Shown: in pieces, positions 1 to 6,741 of the stretch
How the letters are laid out: every line of letters starts with the position of its first letter
How positions within the stretch are numbered: position 1 is the stretch's first letter
Assembly: GCA_002387725.1 (NCBI GenBank)
Contig: DGKK01000058.1
Coordinates: 25,464 to 36,567 of the forward strand
Length of the DNA stretch: 11,104 bases
Direction of reading: 5' to 3'
Source of the DNA: Nitrospirae bacterium UBA4572
GTDB lineage: Bacteria > Nitrospirota > Leptospirillia > Leptospirillales > Leptospirillaceae
Notes under the pieces: generated by a model
Seen by the model: the letters and a program-made list of their open reading frames with translations, nothing else
What the model was told of the DNA's origin: nothing
The model's database searches: none
Translations under genes and position numbers: made by a program

Positions 1-975
1 CCCGGCCATATCGAGGGCGTGGGCGATGATGGCCCCGTCCCGGGGCCAGAGATAGGAGTAGGTATCCCGGGACAGGGAGAGGGAGTCGGAGTCCACGGCG
101 GCCACGATCGCTCCGTTGGCGCTCATGTGGTTTTTCAGGATGAAGAGGCTGTGGCGCATCAGCTTGAGATAGCTTTCCGGAAGGCGGTTGGAACAGGTCA
201 CAGGAGTGTCGAGCCAGAAGTCATAGAAGCTTCGGCATCGGGAGAGGGAGAGGGAGGGGGGGGAGGCGACCACCCGGGAGAGCAAATCGGTGGCCCGCCC
301 ATAAGAGGAGGCGGCCACAAGAACGGAGGTCCGCTCCACGACGCCTCCCGGAGGCACGGTCAGCCAAACGGCATAGACCGAGTCCACCGCTCCCTGGGCG
401 ATGGGGTTGCCTCCCAGCTCTCCGTCCTCGGCATCCCGCCAGGTCCCTTCGCGATGGGCATGGCGGGTTCCGCAGGCGTAGCCGTCGATCCGGGGCCTGT
501 CGCCGTCGAGGGTCGTCATGAGGAAGTAAAAGTGATCCTTGTAGTGAAGCATCGCGCCATGGTCCGAAAGGTACGAGGCCGTATTCCCGATGTCGGAGTT
601 GGCGATGTCCATATCGAAGTGAAAAAAGATCCGGAGCGGGATTTCGGTCTCCGAGGCGTTCTCGACCCGGAGATGGCGATAGAGGATGTCGTCGTTGGTG
701 TCGACCCAGTCCGTCAGAAGAAACGAGAGCGAGGGGAGGGAGTGCAGCACAATCCGGGTGCGGACAACGGGCGCCCGGGATTCATATTCCCGGGAGAGAA
801 CATGTTCGGGTGTGATCCACTCGAAGCCGGCGACCGAGGAGAGGCCGATTCGGCAGATGCGTCCTCCGACATGGCTCTCCTTTCCGACATGGGGGTAGGT
901 CAGCTCCCGGATGGATCCCGAGGGGTCGAAGGAGACAAAGAGGCGTCCGTTTGTAAGGGGATGTTCCCTGGCCAA
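1..975 (-). CDS. GH15 glucoamylase-like glycoside hydrolase (N-terminal 325 residues, cut by window edge)
   Basis: Translation of the minus strand gives an open frame of 325 residues that continues past base 1. The N-terminus (LTNGRLFVSFDPSGSIRELTYPHVGKES pattern, about residues 6-33, with the typical NGxLxVxxDxxGxIRxLxYPxVG spacing) matches bacterial GH15 family proteins, which hydrolyse alpha-glucosidic bonds in starch, glycogen or related oligosaccharides. The YLWPRDGA motif at about residues 310-317 is the start of the (alpha/alpha)6 catalytic barrel; the catalytic glutamates lie beyond the window. Residues before that form the beta-sandwich domain usual in bacterial members. No signal peptide is seen, so it is probably cytosolic. 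There is no ATG in the 5' part of the frame; I chose TTG at 975 because GGAG lies five bases before it and the homologous N-terminus begins just after it. A GTG at 1047-1049 in the same frame is a weaker alternative. GH15 membership is well supported; the exact substrate (glucan, dextran or trehalose-like) cannot be told. Confidence 0.88.
   Translation of the reverse strand, partial: MAREHPLTNGRLFVSFDPSGSIRELTYPHVGKESHVGGRICRIGLSSVAGFEWITPEHVLSREYESRAPVVRTRIVLHSLPSLSFLLTDWVDTNDDILYRHLRVENASETEIPLRIFFHFDMDIANSDIGNTASYLSDHGAMLHYKDHFYFLMTTLDGDRPRIDGYACGTRHAHREGTWRDAEDGELGGNPIAQGAVDSVYAVWLTVPPGGVVERTSVLVAASSYGRATDLLSRVVASPPSLSLSRCRSFYDFWLDTPVTCSNRLPESYLKLMRHSLFILKNHMSANGAIVAAVDSDSLSLSRDTYSYLWPRDGAIIAHALDMAG
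240..263 (+). other. G-quadruplex-forming motif inside the GH15 gene
   Basis: Four G tracts (240-242, 246-248, 252-254 and 256-263) separated by AGA, AGA and A fit the standard four-tract rule. It lies on the strand opposite the coding strand of the GH15 gene and encodes a Pro/Ser/Leu stretch there, so it may be only a codon-use effect. Confidence 0.45.
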
Positions 976-1201
976 GGAGTCTCCTGACTTGGAGGTGGAG
1001 GGAGAGAATCTGACTTCCGGTTCTGATCCTACCTGACGGGAGGCCGGCACGCAACAATGGACATCAGGAGTGCCTCCCGGGAGAAGAGTCTGCTAGAATG
1101 ACAAGGGGGAGGCATTCTCCCTGTGTGGCATGACCGGCACACTTTGAGTCCACTTATCCGTCCTGAAAAAGACGCAAACGTATAGAAAGAGAGGTTTCTT
1201 T
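976..1201. promoter_or_regulatory. Divergent intergenic region between the GH15 gene and the YggX-like gene
   Basis: This 226-base gap separates two divergently transcribed genes and so should hold both promoters. No good -35/-10 pair could be picked: TTGAGT at 1144-1149 and TATAGA at 1181-1186 are present on the plus strand but too far apart to pair. A ten-base palindrome CTCCCGGGAG lies at 1074-1083, and a small stem-loop (GGGAG/CTCCC, loop of five) at 1107-1121. No convincing gene is present. Confidence 0.35.
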
Positions 1202-1450
1202 ATGGCCATTGTCCATTGCGCCCGATGCGGAGCTGATGCTGAAGGCCTTCCCGAGCCCCCCTTCCCTTCCCCCTTCGGCAAGGAGGTTCAGGAAAAGATC
1301 TGCGGTGCCTGCTGGGCGGCATGGGAGGATATGCGGGTCAAGGTGATCAACGAGTACCGGATCAACCTGGGGCTCGCGGAACACCGGACGATGCTCGTCA
1401 ATATCACCCGGGAATTCCTCAACCTCCCGGCCCCCGACAAGAAGGCCTGA
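1202..1450 (+). CDS. YggX-like Fe(II)-trafficking / oxidative damage protection protein with two CxxC pairs
   Basis: An 82-residue protein. From residue 25 onward (FGKEVQEKI..ACWAAWEDMRVKVINEYRINL..AEHRTML....REFL) it follows the YggX family (E. coli YggX: GK, AW..W, INE..LN, AEHRK.L, FL). YggX is a small cytosolic protein linked to iron trafficking, iron-sulfur cluster repair and resistance to oxidative damage. Unlike E. coli YggX, which has one conserved N-terminal Cys, this protein has four cysteines, C6/C9 and C34/C37, spaced like a zinc-ribbon or rubredoxin-type metal site. The start is supported by AGAGG seven bases before ATG. It is the only plus-strand gene here and is convergent with the proline dehydrogenase-like gene, with 25 bases between the stop codons and no clear terminator in them. 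Family assignment is by visible motif similarity; the metal site is inference. Confidence 0.8.
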   Translation: MAIVHCARCGADAEGLPEPPFPSPFGKEVQEKICGACWAAWEDMRVKVINEYRINLGLAEHRTMLVNITREFLNLPAPDKKA

Positions 1451-1475
1451 GGACAGGGCTCTACCCCTTCCCGGT

Positions 1476-2306
1476 CTATCCGGAGGAGGCGATCCGGCCG
1501 CCGCGAGCAAGCCGGTCCATGTGGCGGCCGGCGCCCTCTCCATAGGGAAGATAGATGGTCGTGGGGTGGCCTCTTTCATAGACAAGCCGGCGCGCCAGCG
1601 CATCGGAGACTCCCATATAAAGCTGGAACTCAAACATTCGGGATTGGATCTCCGAAAGCCGGTGGGCCTCCTCGATCAGCTCAGGGTCGTGTGTCGCAAT
1701 GGCAAAGAAGTTCGAGTCACGGAAGAGGATCTCGAGGAGGAGTCTGTACCGTCCGTTGAGATCCTCCATCCCCTCTGGCCCCTCTGACTCCTCGGGCGCT
1801 TTTTTCGATCGGCCTTCCTCTTCGGGGAGCCCCTTGACGAGGCGGACCCTGCCTCGGGACGCCGTGACGGTTGCGAGGTCCGAGAGCACCCGGGGAAGCC
1901 GGGCCGAAAGGGTGATCCCCAGATGGGGGAATCGGGGGCGCAGCCCCAGGTAGAGGTCGAGAGCGGCTCCGGCCGTCTCGGGATCTTCCGCCTCAAGCCA
2001 GACGCCGTAGCCGTATTCTTCGGCTCGCACCACGAGGGGAGAGAGCCGTTCCATGGCCCGGGCCCACCCTGACTCGATGTCAAAATCCTTGGGGTCGAGG
2101 GAAAGCCCCCCGCGAATCAGCTTCATCCCCATGGCCTTGATCAGGCCTTCGACCTCATCGGTGGCCAGATCGGCCCGTTGCGACTCGGAGAGGCCTCCTT
2201 CCCGCGGGAAGTGGGGAGCCAACAGTGTTCCCAGCCCCTCCTTGTTCAGATGCCGGGCCCGTTCGAGAGCCTCGTCACGCGTTTTGCCTGCCAGATAGTT
2301 TTCCAT
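1476..2306 (-). CDS. Proline dehydrogenase (PRODH) family FAD protein with an altered substrate motif
   Basis: A 276-residue protein resembling short monofunctional PRODHs, which oxidise L-proline to pyrroline-5-carboxylate with FAD. Visible family motifs are the YLAGKTRDEAL helix at residues 4-14, MKL with candidate catalytic Lys62, RLVKG at 155-159, ATHD at 204-207, FEFQLYMGV at 225-233 and YLPYG at 252-256. The C-terminal RRxxE motif, which holds the proline carboxylate in known enzymes, is not intact: ungapped alignment from YLPYG gives RLxxG, and shifting by one gives DRxxR. The aspartate of the usual LDxED element is Glu105. The other frames over the last 60 bases do not restore RRxxE, so a simple frameshift is not the cause. 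The frame is open upstream to 2447, but ATG 2306 has AGGGGA four bases before it and homology begins there. The gene lies 91 bases after the SNF2 stop and may be its last co-transcribed partner. The fold is well supported; proline as substrate is doubtful. Confidence 0.82.
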   Translation of the reverse strand: MENYLAGKTRDEALERARHLNKEGLGTLLAPHFPREGGLSESQRADLATDEVEGLIKAMGMKLIRGGLSLDPKDFDIESGWARAMERLSPLVVRAEEYGYGVWLEAEDPETAGAALDLYLGLRPRFPHLGITLSARLPRVLSDLATVTASRGRVRLVKGLPEEEGRSKKAPEESEGPEGMEDLNGRYRLLLEILFRDSNFFAIATHDPELIEEAHRLSEIQSRMFEFQLYMGVSDALARRLVYERGHPTTIYLPYGEGAGRHMDRLARGGRIASSG

Positions 2307-2397
2307 GAAGTCCCCTTTCGGTCTCGAAATTCCTCGGCATATGGTCCGATTCCATTCTGCTGACTGAGATCGTCCTCTGTCTCTATTGTGCCTGTGC

Positions 2398-5300
2398 TCA
2401 TTGTCCAAAGTCGATGAGTGCGCGCATCTCCTCAAGAGACAATGCATCGCCTCCTTCGGCCAGGGACTCCTCTCCGCCCAGAAGACGGGAGAAGATGTCC
2501 CGTTTGACCTTCTTCAAATCCTGGACCCGCTCCTCGACCGTCCCCCGGACAAGAAATCGATAAATGAAGACCGAGCGGGTTTGACCGATCCGATGGGAGC
2601 GGTCGGAGGCCTGGGCCTCGACCTGGGGATTCCACCAGGGATCATAGTGAAAGACGTAGTCGGCCTTTGTGAGCGTGAGCCCCACCCCTCCCGCCTTGAG
2701 GCTTGAAAGAAAGACCCGGGGGGAGTCGGGGGCATCGCTCTGGAAGAGTGCCACTCGCTTCTGTCGTTCGGAGATGGGCGTCGAGCCGTCGAGGCGGACC
2801 GTCGATATCCCCCGAGAGGGAAGGGCCTCCTCGAAGAGGTCGAGCATGCCGGTGAACTGGCTGAAGAGGAGGATCTTGTGTCCCTCCTCGACGCCTTCGG
2901 CAATCTTGTCGAGGGTCAGAATGAACTTGGAGGAGTGTCCCCTTTTTCCCCGAAGCTCGGGGGGGAGGAGCCCCGGATGGCAGGCCTGCTGTCTGAGCCG
3001 CAGAAGAAGCGTGAGATAGGCCATCCGCAGGGGAGCTCCCTCGACCTCGCCCATCTGTTCGATCTGACGGCGAGCCTGGCTTTTGATCTCGTGGATATGG
3101 AGGAGCTCGTCCTCGGTGGGATCGACCCAGATCTCCACCTCCATCTTGGGGGGAAGATCTCTCAGAACCATCTCCTTGGTTCGACGGAGAATCAGGGGAG
3201 AGACAAGATTCCGGAGGAGGGTGATTCTCCTGTTGCGCTCCTCTCCCGAGGTCTCCTCTCTTAAAAATCGCCGTTCAAACTGGCTCCGGGAGCCAAGAAG
3301 ACCAGGCATAAGAAGGGCAAAGAGCCCCCAAAGGTCGGTCAGATGATTCTCCACCGGCGTTCCGGTGACGGCAATCCTGAGTCGCGCCGGAATCTGAGAT
3401 AGGGCCTTGTGGGTCAGCGAGTCCGGGTTCTTGACCTGGTGGGCTTCGTCCATGACAAGGGCGGCAAAGGGGGGGCCCTGGGCGAGCTGGGGATCGTTTC
3501 GGAGAGTCCCGAAAGTCGTCAGGATGAGGTCGGGCGGGGAGACCAGGGCCTGGAAGCGCTTCCAGCGATCGGGACCGGCATGAAGGTGGAGGAGGATCCC
3601 GGGACAGAAACGTTGGGCCTCATGGGCCCAGTTATAAAGGAGCGAGGCCGGAAGTGCTACGATCGGGGGCCGTTCCTCGGGAGAAAAACGGCCAGTCAGC
3701 TTTTGCATCAGAAGAAAGCCCAGAACACTGATGGTCTTCCCCAGCCCCATCTCATCGGCCAGGATCCCCGAGAGCTTCTCCCGGGCGAGAGAGTGAAGAA
3801 AGGAAACCGCCTCCTTCTGATAGGGGCGGAGAGAGGCCGAAAAGACTTGGGCGAGGCGGTCAAAGTCGTTCCCGGAGACCGGCATCGGCGAAAAGGGGGA
3901 GAGATCCATCTCCGGTGACGGGGCAAAGGGAAGGTCCGGGCGGAGAAGGTGGAGCATTGACACATAGTAGCGTGAGGCCTGGGCCTGGCCGTTCCCGTCG
4001 AGGGCGAAAAGCTGACGGATCTCCTCCTCCTGCCTGCGCTCCGGGCCTTCGAGGTAGACCGAGGGTCCGTGGGGAAGAGGGAGGAGGGGGGAGTCCTCCT
4101 CCCCCTTTTTGCGTCCAGGCAGTGGGAAGGTTCCCGCCTTTGTCAGGAGTCGCGCCGTGACACGAATCTTCTCGTCCGTCCCCGCAAAAAGGTCCAGAGT
4201 CAGGGAGACGGGGCCCCCGATGATCTCGTCTCCGAAGAGGGCCCCCCGGTCGATCGTGAATCCCGCCGACTCCAGCGCCGGAAGAGTGCGGTCAAGGATC
4301 GATGCCACATCGGTCCGTTGCACCGGGATTTTTTTTCCGCTGTGGGAGAGTCGGGTGATCTTTTCGAAGACGTTGCGAAAATAAAGCTCCCGCTCCCGAT
4401 CCCGGGAGATCAGTCGGACCCTCGTGCCGTCGCTGTCTGAAAGATAGTCTCCCAGGCGATGGCGATCGGGGCCGAAAAGCGGCAGGGAGACGCCTTTGGA
4501 GTAACGAATTTCCGGAAGAAGGGAAAGCCCCCCCTCGCCCAACCCTTCGATACGAACGACAGGGGGGGCATTCTTGCCGGAGAGGTAGTCCGGCGCCATC
4601 TCGGGAGGGTTGAAGGCGAGGAGGGATGAGATGTCTGTCCCCTGACGTTCCGGGTCCAGAAGGGGCATCCATTCCGCCGGGGCCAGGGAGTCTCCCCTCA
4701 AGGCGCGCTCCACAAGCCGCATGGCAGGTCGGGAAAGGGGAGGATCGGGAAGGAAAAAGCGAATCTTTCCTTCTCCGCAGACGATGGCGGTCTCTCCGAA
4801 GGAGAAAAAAAAATGGATTTTGGGGGAAAGCGGTCCTTCCGGGGAGTCGATGGTCGCATGAAGACGGAGTTGAGCTCCCGGATCTTCCGCCCACTCTCCG
4901 GTCAGTCGGAGGCGGGGGGGAGGAGTGGGGGGAAGGACCCGGTACGGGGAGCGGGTGCGGGCCGAGAGGACGGGGAGACCTTCCCGGAGAAGGGCAAAAA
5001 GAGAGTCAGTCTCACCCCTTCGGGGGCGAAAACCCCGGAGAGTCTGTCCCGGCCTCTGGTCAGTGAACGGGACGAATGCGGCCGCAAAGAGGGCCGTGAC
5101 CATAGGAAGGGACTCCCCCTCTCTGGCCTGTTGGGTCAGCGGTGCGAACTCCTCCGGCGAGAGGAGGTCTCCGTTGTCCTTGAGGGCCACGAAAAGGGGG
5201 GCCTCCCGATGTCCCGCCAGGACAAGGGCCGTGATTCGGGGGGGGGCGCGTCGGGAGGCCCGGACAAGGCGGGACGGCGATGAGGGAGGCGGGAGTGAAG

Positions 5301-5604
5301 ATTCTCCTGGAGTCTCGATGTCTCGGGGGGCTTTCTCTCTAAGGATTTCGAGGGCGGCAATCGCGTGGGGGCAGGGGAGATCCCCCTCGATTCCGCACAG
5401 GGGACACGCGCAAAGAAGATCCTTGGGCGACAGCCAAAGGGTAATCTCGGCAGGCGGGGGACCGTCGGAGAGGGTGAAGAGGACGGTGATCCGGTCGGAG
5501 CCCATTCCTTCGGGGGGCACCTCGACGGTGGCCCGGGGGATCAGTCGGCGTGCCGCCGAGAGCTCGAGAGGAGAGAATCTCCGGGAGAAAAAAGGGTGAT
5601 TCAT
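2398..5604 (-). CDS. SNF2-family DNA-dependent ATPase with N-terminal SWIM zinc finger
   Basis: A 1068-residue protein of the bacterial SWIM-SNF2 (HepA-like) type, expected to use ATP to translocate on double-stranded DNA and remodel protein-DNA or transcription complexes. Residues 65-80 hold the SWIM pattern CxC(x10)CxH (C65, C67, C78, H80). Residues 100-590 are a poorly conserved middle part. The ATPase core starts with RPYQKEAVSFL at about 593, then Walker A DEMGLGKT at 617-624, the TTFGT element near 696-700, DEAH at 719-722, TGTPVEN at 747-753 and LILRRTK at 804-810. The second RecA lobe has LLFSQFT at 912-918, VRLDGS at 936-941, SLKAGGVGLTLT at 968-979, the DPWWNP element at 988-993 and DRSHRIGQ at 1001-1008. 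All helicase motifs look intact. The ATG lies 15 bases after the stop of the upstream membrane-protein gene; its ribosome site is weak (AGGGA about twelve bases before), which suggests coupling to the upstream gene. Confidence 0.95.
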   Translation of the reverse strand: MNHPFFSRRFSPLELSAARRLIPRATVEVPPEGMGSDRITVLFTLSDGPPPAEITLWLSPKDLLCACPLCGIEGDLPCPHAIAALEILREKAPRDIETPGESSLPPPSSPSRLVRASRRAPPRITALVLAGHREAPLFVALKDNGDLLSPEEFAPLTQQAREGESLPMVTALFAAAFVPFTDQRPGQTLRGFRPRRGETDSLFALLREGLPVLSARTRSPYRVLPPTPPPRLRLTGEWAEDPGAQLRLHATIDSPEGPLSPKIHFFFSFGETAIVCGEGKIRFFLPDPPLSRPAMRLVERALRGDSLAPAEWMPLLDPERQGTDISSLLAFNPPEMAPDYLSGKNAPPVVRIEGLGEGGLSLLPEIRYSKGVSLPLFGPDRHRLGDYLSDSDGTRVRLISRDRERELYFRNVFEKITRLSHSGKKIPVQRTDVASILDRTLPALESAGFTIDRGALFGDEIIGGPVSLTLDLFAGTDEKIRVTARLLTKAGTFPLPGRKKGEEDSPLLPLPHGPSVYLEGPERRQEEEIRQLFALDGNGQAQASRYYVSMLHLLRPDLPFAPSPEMDLSPFSPMPVSGNDFDRLAQVFSASLRPYQKEAVSFLHSLAREKLSGILADEMGLGKTISVLGFLLMQKLTGRFSPEERPPIVALPASLLYNWAHEAQRFCPGILLHLHAGPDRWKRFQALVSPPDLILTTFGTLRNDPQLAQGPPFAALVMDEAHQVKNPDSLTHKALSQIPARLRIAVTGTPVENHLTDLWGLFALLMPGLLGSRSQFERRFLREETSGEERNRRITLLRNLVSPLILRRTKEMVLRDLPPKMEVEIWVDPTEDELLHIHEIKSQARRQIEQMGEVEGAPLRMAYLTLLLRLRQQACHPGLLPPELRGKRGHSSKFILTLDKIAEGVEEGHKILLFSQFTGMLDLFEEALPSRGISTVRLDGSTPISERQKRVALFQSDAPDSPRVFLSSLKAGGVGLTLTKADYVFHYDPWWNPQVEAQASDRSHRIGQTRSVFIYRFLVRGTVEERVQDLKKVKRDIFSRLLGGEESLAEGGDALSLEEMRALIDFGQ

Positions 5605-5619
5605 GGGGGCCGACGTTCC

Positions 5620-6063
5620 CTATCGGGAGGCGTTGATCTCCGAGATCAGGAGGACCGCAGAAAAGAGAAATCCCACGACAAAGGCTCCCCCGATCAGGAG
5701 AAGGGCCCGTGTCGTATCTTTTTTCCGGGATTCGGGGCTTCTGACCGGGGCCGTGAGGTGGTCGGCAGAGATGAGAGTTCGCCCGAGAAGCCCGTCGACC
5801 ACACAAAAAGAGGCCATGGCCTGGATCAGCGAGAGGGCCGTCCCGGTGGCAAGGAGGACCATCCCGGTGGCATAGAGGACCGGATGGGAAAAGACAAGAT
5901 GCCACTTTTCGTTGTAGATCACGACAAAGACGAGTCCTGCGAAGGCCCCGGCTCCCCGGATCCATCGCCCTTTCCGGTCGATGTTGCAGACACCGGGAAT
6001 GTAGGTGTCTGTGTTCTGGGCCGGTCTTTCGGAAGATCGCTGTCCAAATTCTTCATCTTTCAT
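5620..6063 (-). CDS. Small conserved membrane protein, three predicted helices, function unknown
   Basis: A 147-residue protein I do not recognise by name. After a polar N-terminus comes YIPGVCNID (residues 21-29), then hydrophobic segments at about 36-51, 61-83 and 119-141, predicted as three membrane helices; a polar basic stretch (PVRSPESRKKDTTR) lies between helices two and three. The PGVCNI element before the first helix resembles other short bacterial membrane proteins of unknown function with a CNIG/CNVG motif, but this is from memory. The frame begins at 6093; I prefer ATG 6063, which has AAAGGA eight bases before it and overlaps the end of the LexA-like gene by only 11 bases. The overlap and the 15-base gap to the helicase gene place it inside the operon. 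Topology is not certain. Confidence 0.7.
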   Translation of the reverse strand: MKDEEFGQRSSERPAQNTDTYIPGVCNIDRKGRWIRGAGAFAGLVFVVIYNEKWHLVFSHPVLYATGMVLLATGTALSLIQAMASFCVVDGLLGRTLISADHLTAPVRSPESRKKDTTRALLLIGGAFVVGFLFSAVLLISEINASR

Positions 6064-6733
6064 CGAGGGGGTCCTTTCCCGGGGTGGGGGCATCGTCCGG
6101 AAGAAGAGGGCGTATGAGACCGACGACGCGTCCCCGGATCCGCTGGAGCAAGTCCTTTTTTCTCAGTTCATGGCGACTGGGCGTCTCTCCGGGAGGAGTC
6201 AGGGCAAAGAGTCCGTATTTTTTGGACACAATCCCCACGGTCAGTCTCCCGTGAAGGAGGTCTTCGAGAACAACGATGTCTCCCGTGCTAGGTGCCCAAT
6301 CCGGCGATTGTTCGACAAAGAGGATGTCCCTGCGGTCAATCCTTTTGTCGGGAAAGCGGACATCGGTATCGAGGCGAAAGGCAAAATCGGGAGAGGCCCC
6401 CAGAAGGGTGCATGGAATAGAAATTGTTGTCTCCGGAAGCTCCCCGGAGTTCTTCCCGATGATCAGCGGAACCTCTCTTTTGGGGGAAGGAACTCCCTTT
6501 TCGAGGAGGTCCTCGGCGGCCCGGGTGAGTCGAATGGAGCGTGCCTGCCCCGCCTCTCTTGTAATGTACCCCTTCCGGACGAGTGCTTCAATGTGCCCCA
6601 GCCCTCGCCGGCTGCTTCCGCGAGAGCCCATGTGGAGGGAGAGTTCCATGATGGTGGGGGGGCGGTGGGTATGTCGAATCGTTGCGGCAATGAACTCCAG
6701 GGCTTCTCGTTGCTTTTCCGTGAGCGGGCGCAC
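6053..6733 (-). CDS. LexA-like winged-helix regulator with degenerate S24 peptidase domain
   Basis: A 226-residue protein. Residues 1-72 (LTEKQREALEFIAATIR..RPPTIMELSLHMGSRGSSRRGLGHIEALVRKGYITRE) match the LexA N-terminal DNA-binding domain. Residues 88-210 follow the LexA C-terminal domain, with VPLI at 88-91, DFAFRL at 116-121, GDIVVLED at 151-158 and RGRVVGLIRPL at 200-210. However, the catalytic Ser of the (G)xSM element is replaced (Val125 or Arg126 by alignment), the catalytic Lys of TVKR falls on Gly167 (LTVGI), and the Ala-Gly self-cleavage site reads Ser-Gly (NSGE at 95-98). It is therefore probably not self-cleaving and acts as a repressor or dimerisation module controlled some other way. 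The start is GTG, eight bases after the CheZ-like stop; no better start keeps the DNA-binding domain whole. A separate true lexA probably exists elsewhere, so I give no symbol. Confidence 0.82.
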   Translation of the reverse strand: MRPLTEKQREALEFIAATIRHTHRPPTIMELSLHMGSRGSSRRGLGHIEALVRKGYITREAGQARSIRLTRAAEDLLEKGVPSPKREVPLIIGKNSGELPETTISIPCTLLGASPDFAFRLDTDVRFPDKRIDRRDILFVEQSPDWAPSTGDIVVLEDLLHGRLTVGIVSKKYGLFALTPPGETPSRHELRKKDLLQRIRGRVVGLIRPLLPDDAPTPGKDPLDER

Positions 6734-6741
6734 GGGAGAAC

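Noticed and set aside
19..987. Plus-strand open frame of 322 codons over the GH15 gene
   Set aside because: It is Gly/Glu/Val-rich with no recognisable motif and lies antisense to a clear GH15 coding sequence; long antisense frames are common in GC-rich DNA.
1106..1122. Stem-loop before the YggX-like gene as a terminator
   Set aside because: Five-base stem, no T run on either strand, and no gene ending nearby.
1476..1540. Frameshift as the cause of the missing RRxxE motif in the proline dehydrogenase-like gene
   Set aside because: Neither alternative frame over this stretch restores the motif or a plausible PRODH C-terminus.
2307..2447. Upstream 47-codon extension of the proline dehydrogenase-like frame
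   Set aside because: It overlaps the end of the helicase gene, is Arg/Ser-rich and unlike the family; ATG 2306 has a good ribosome site.
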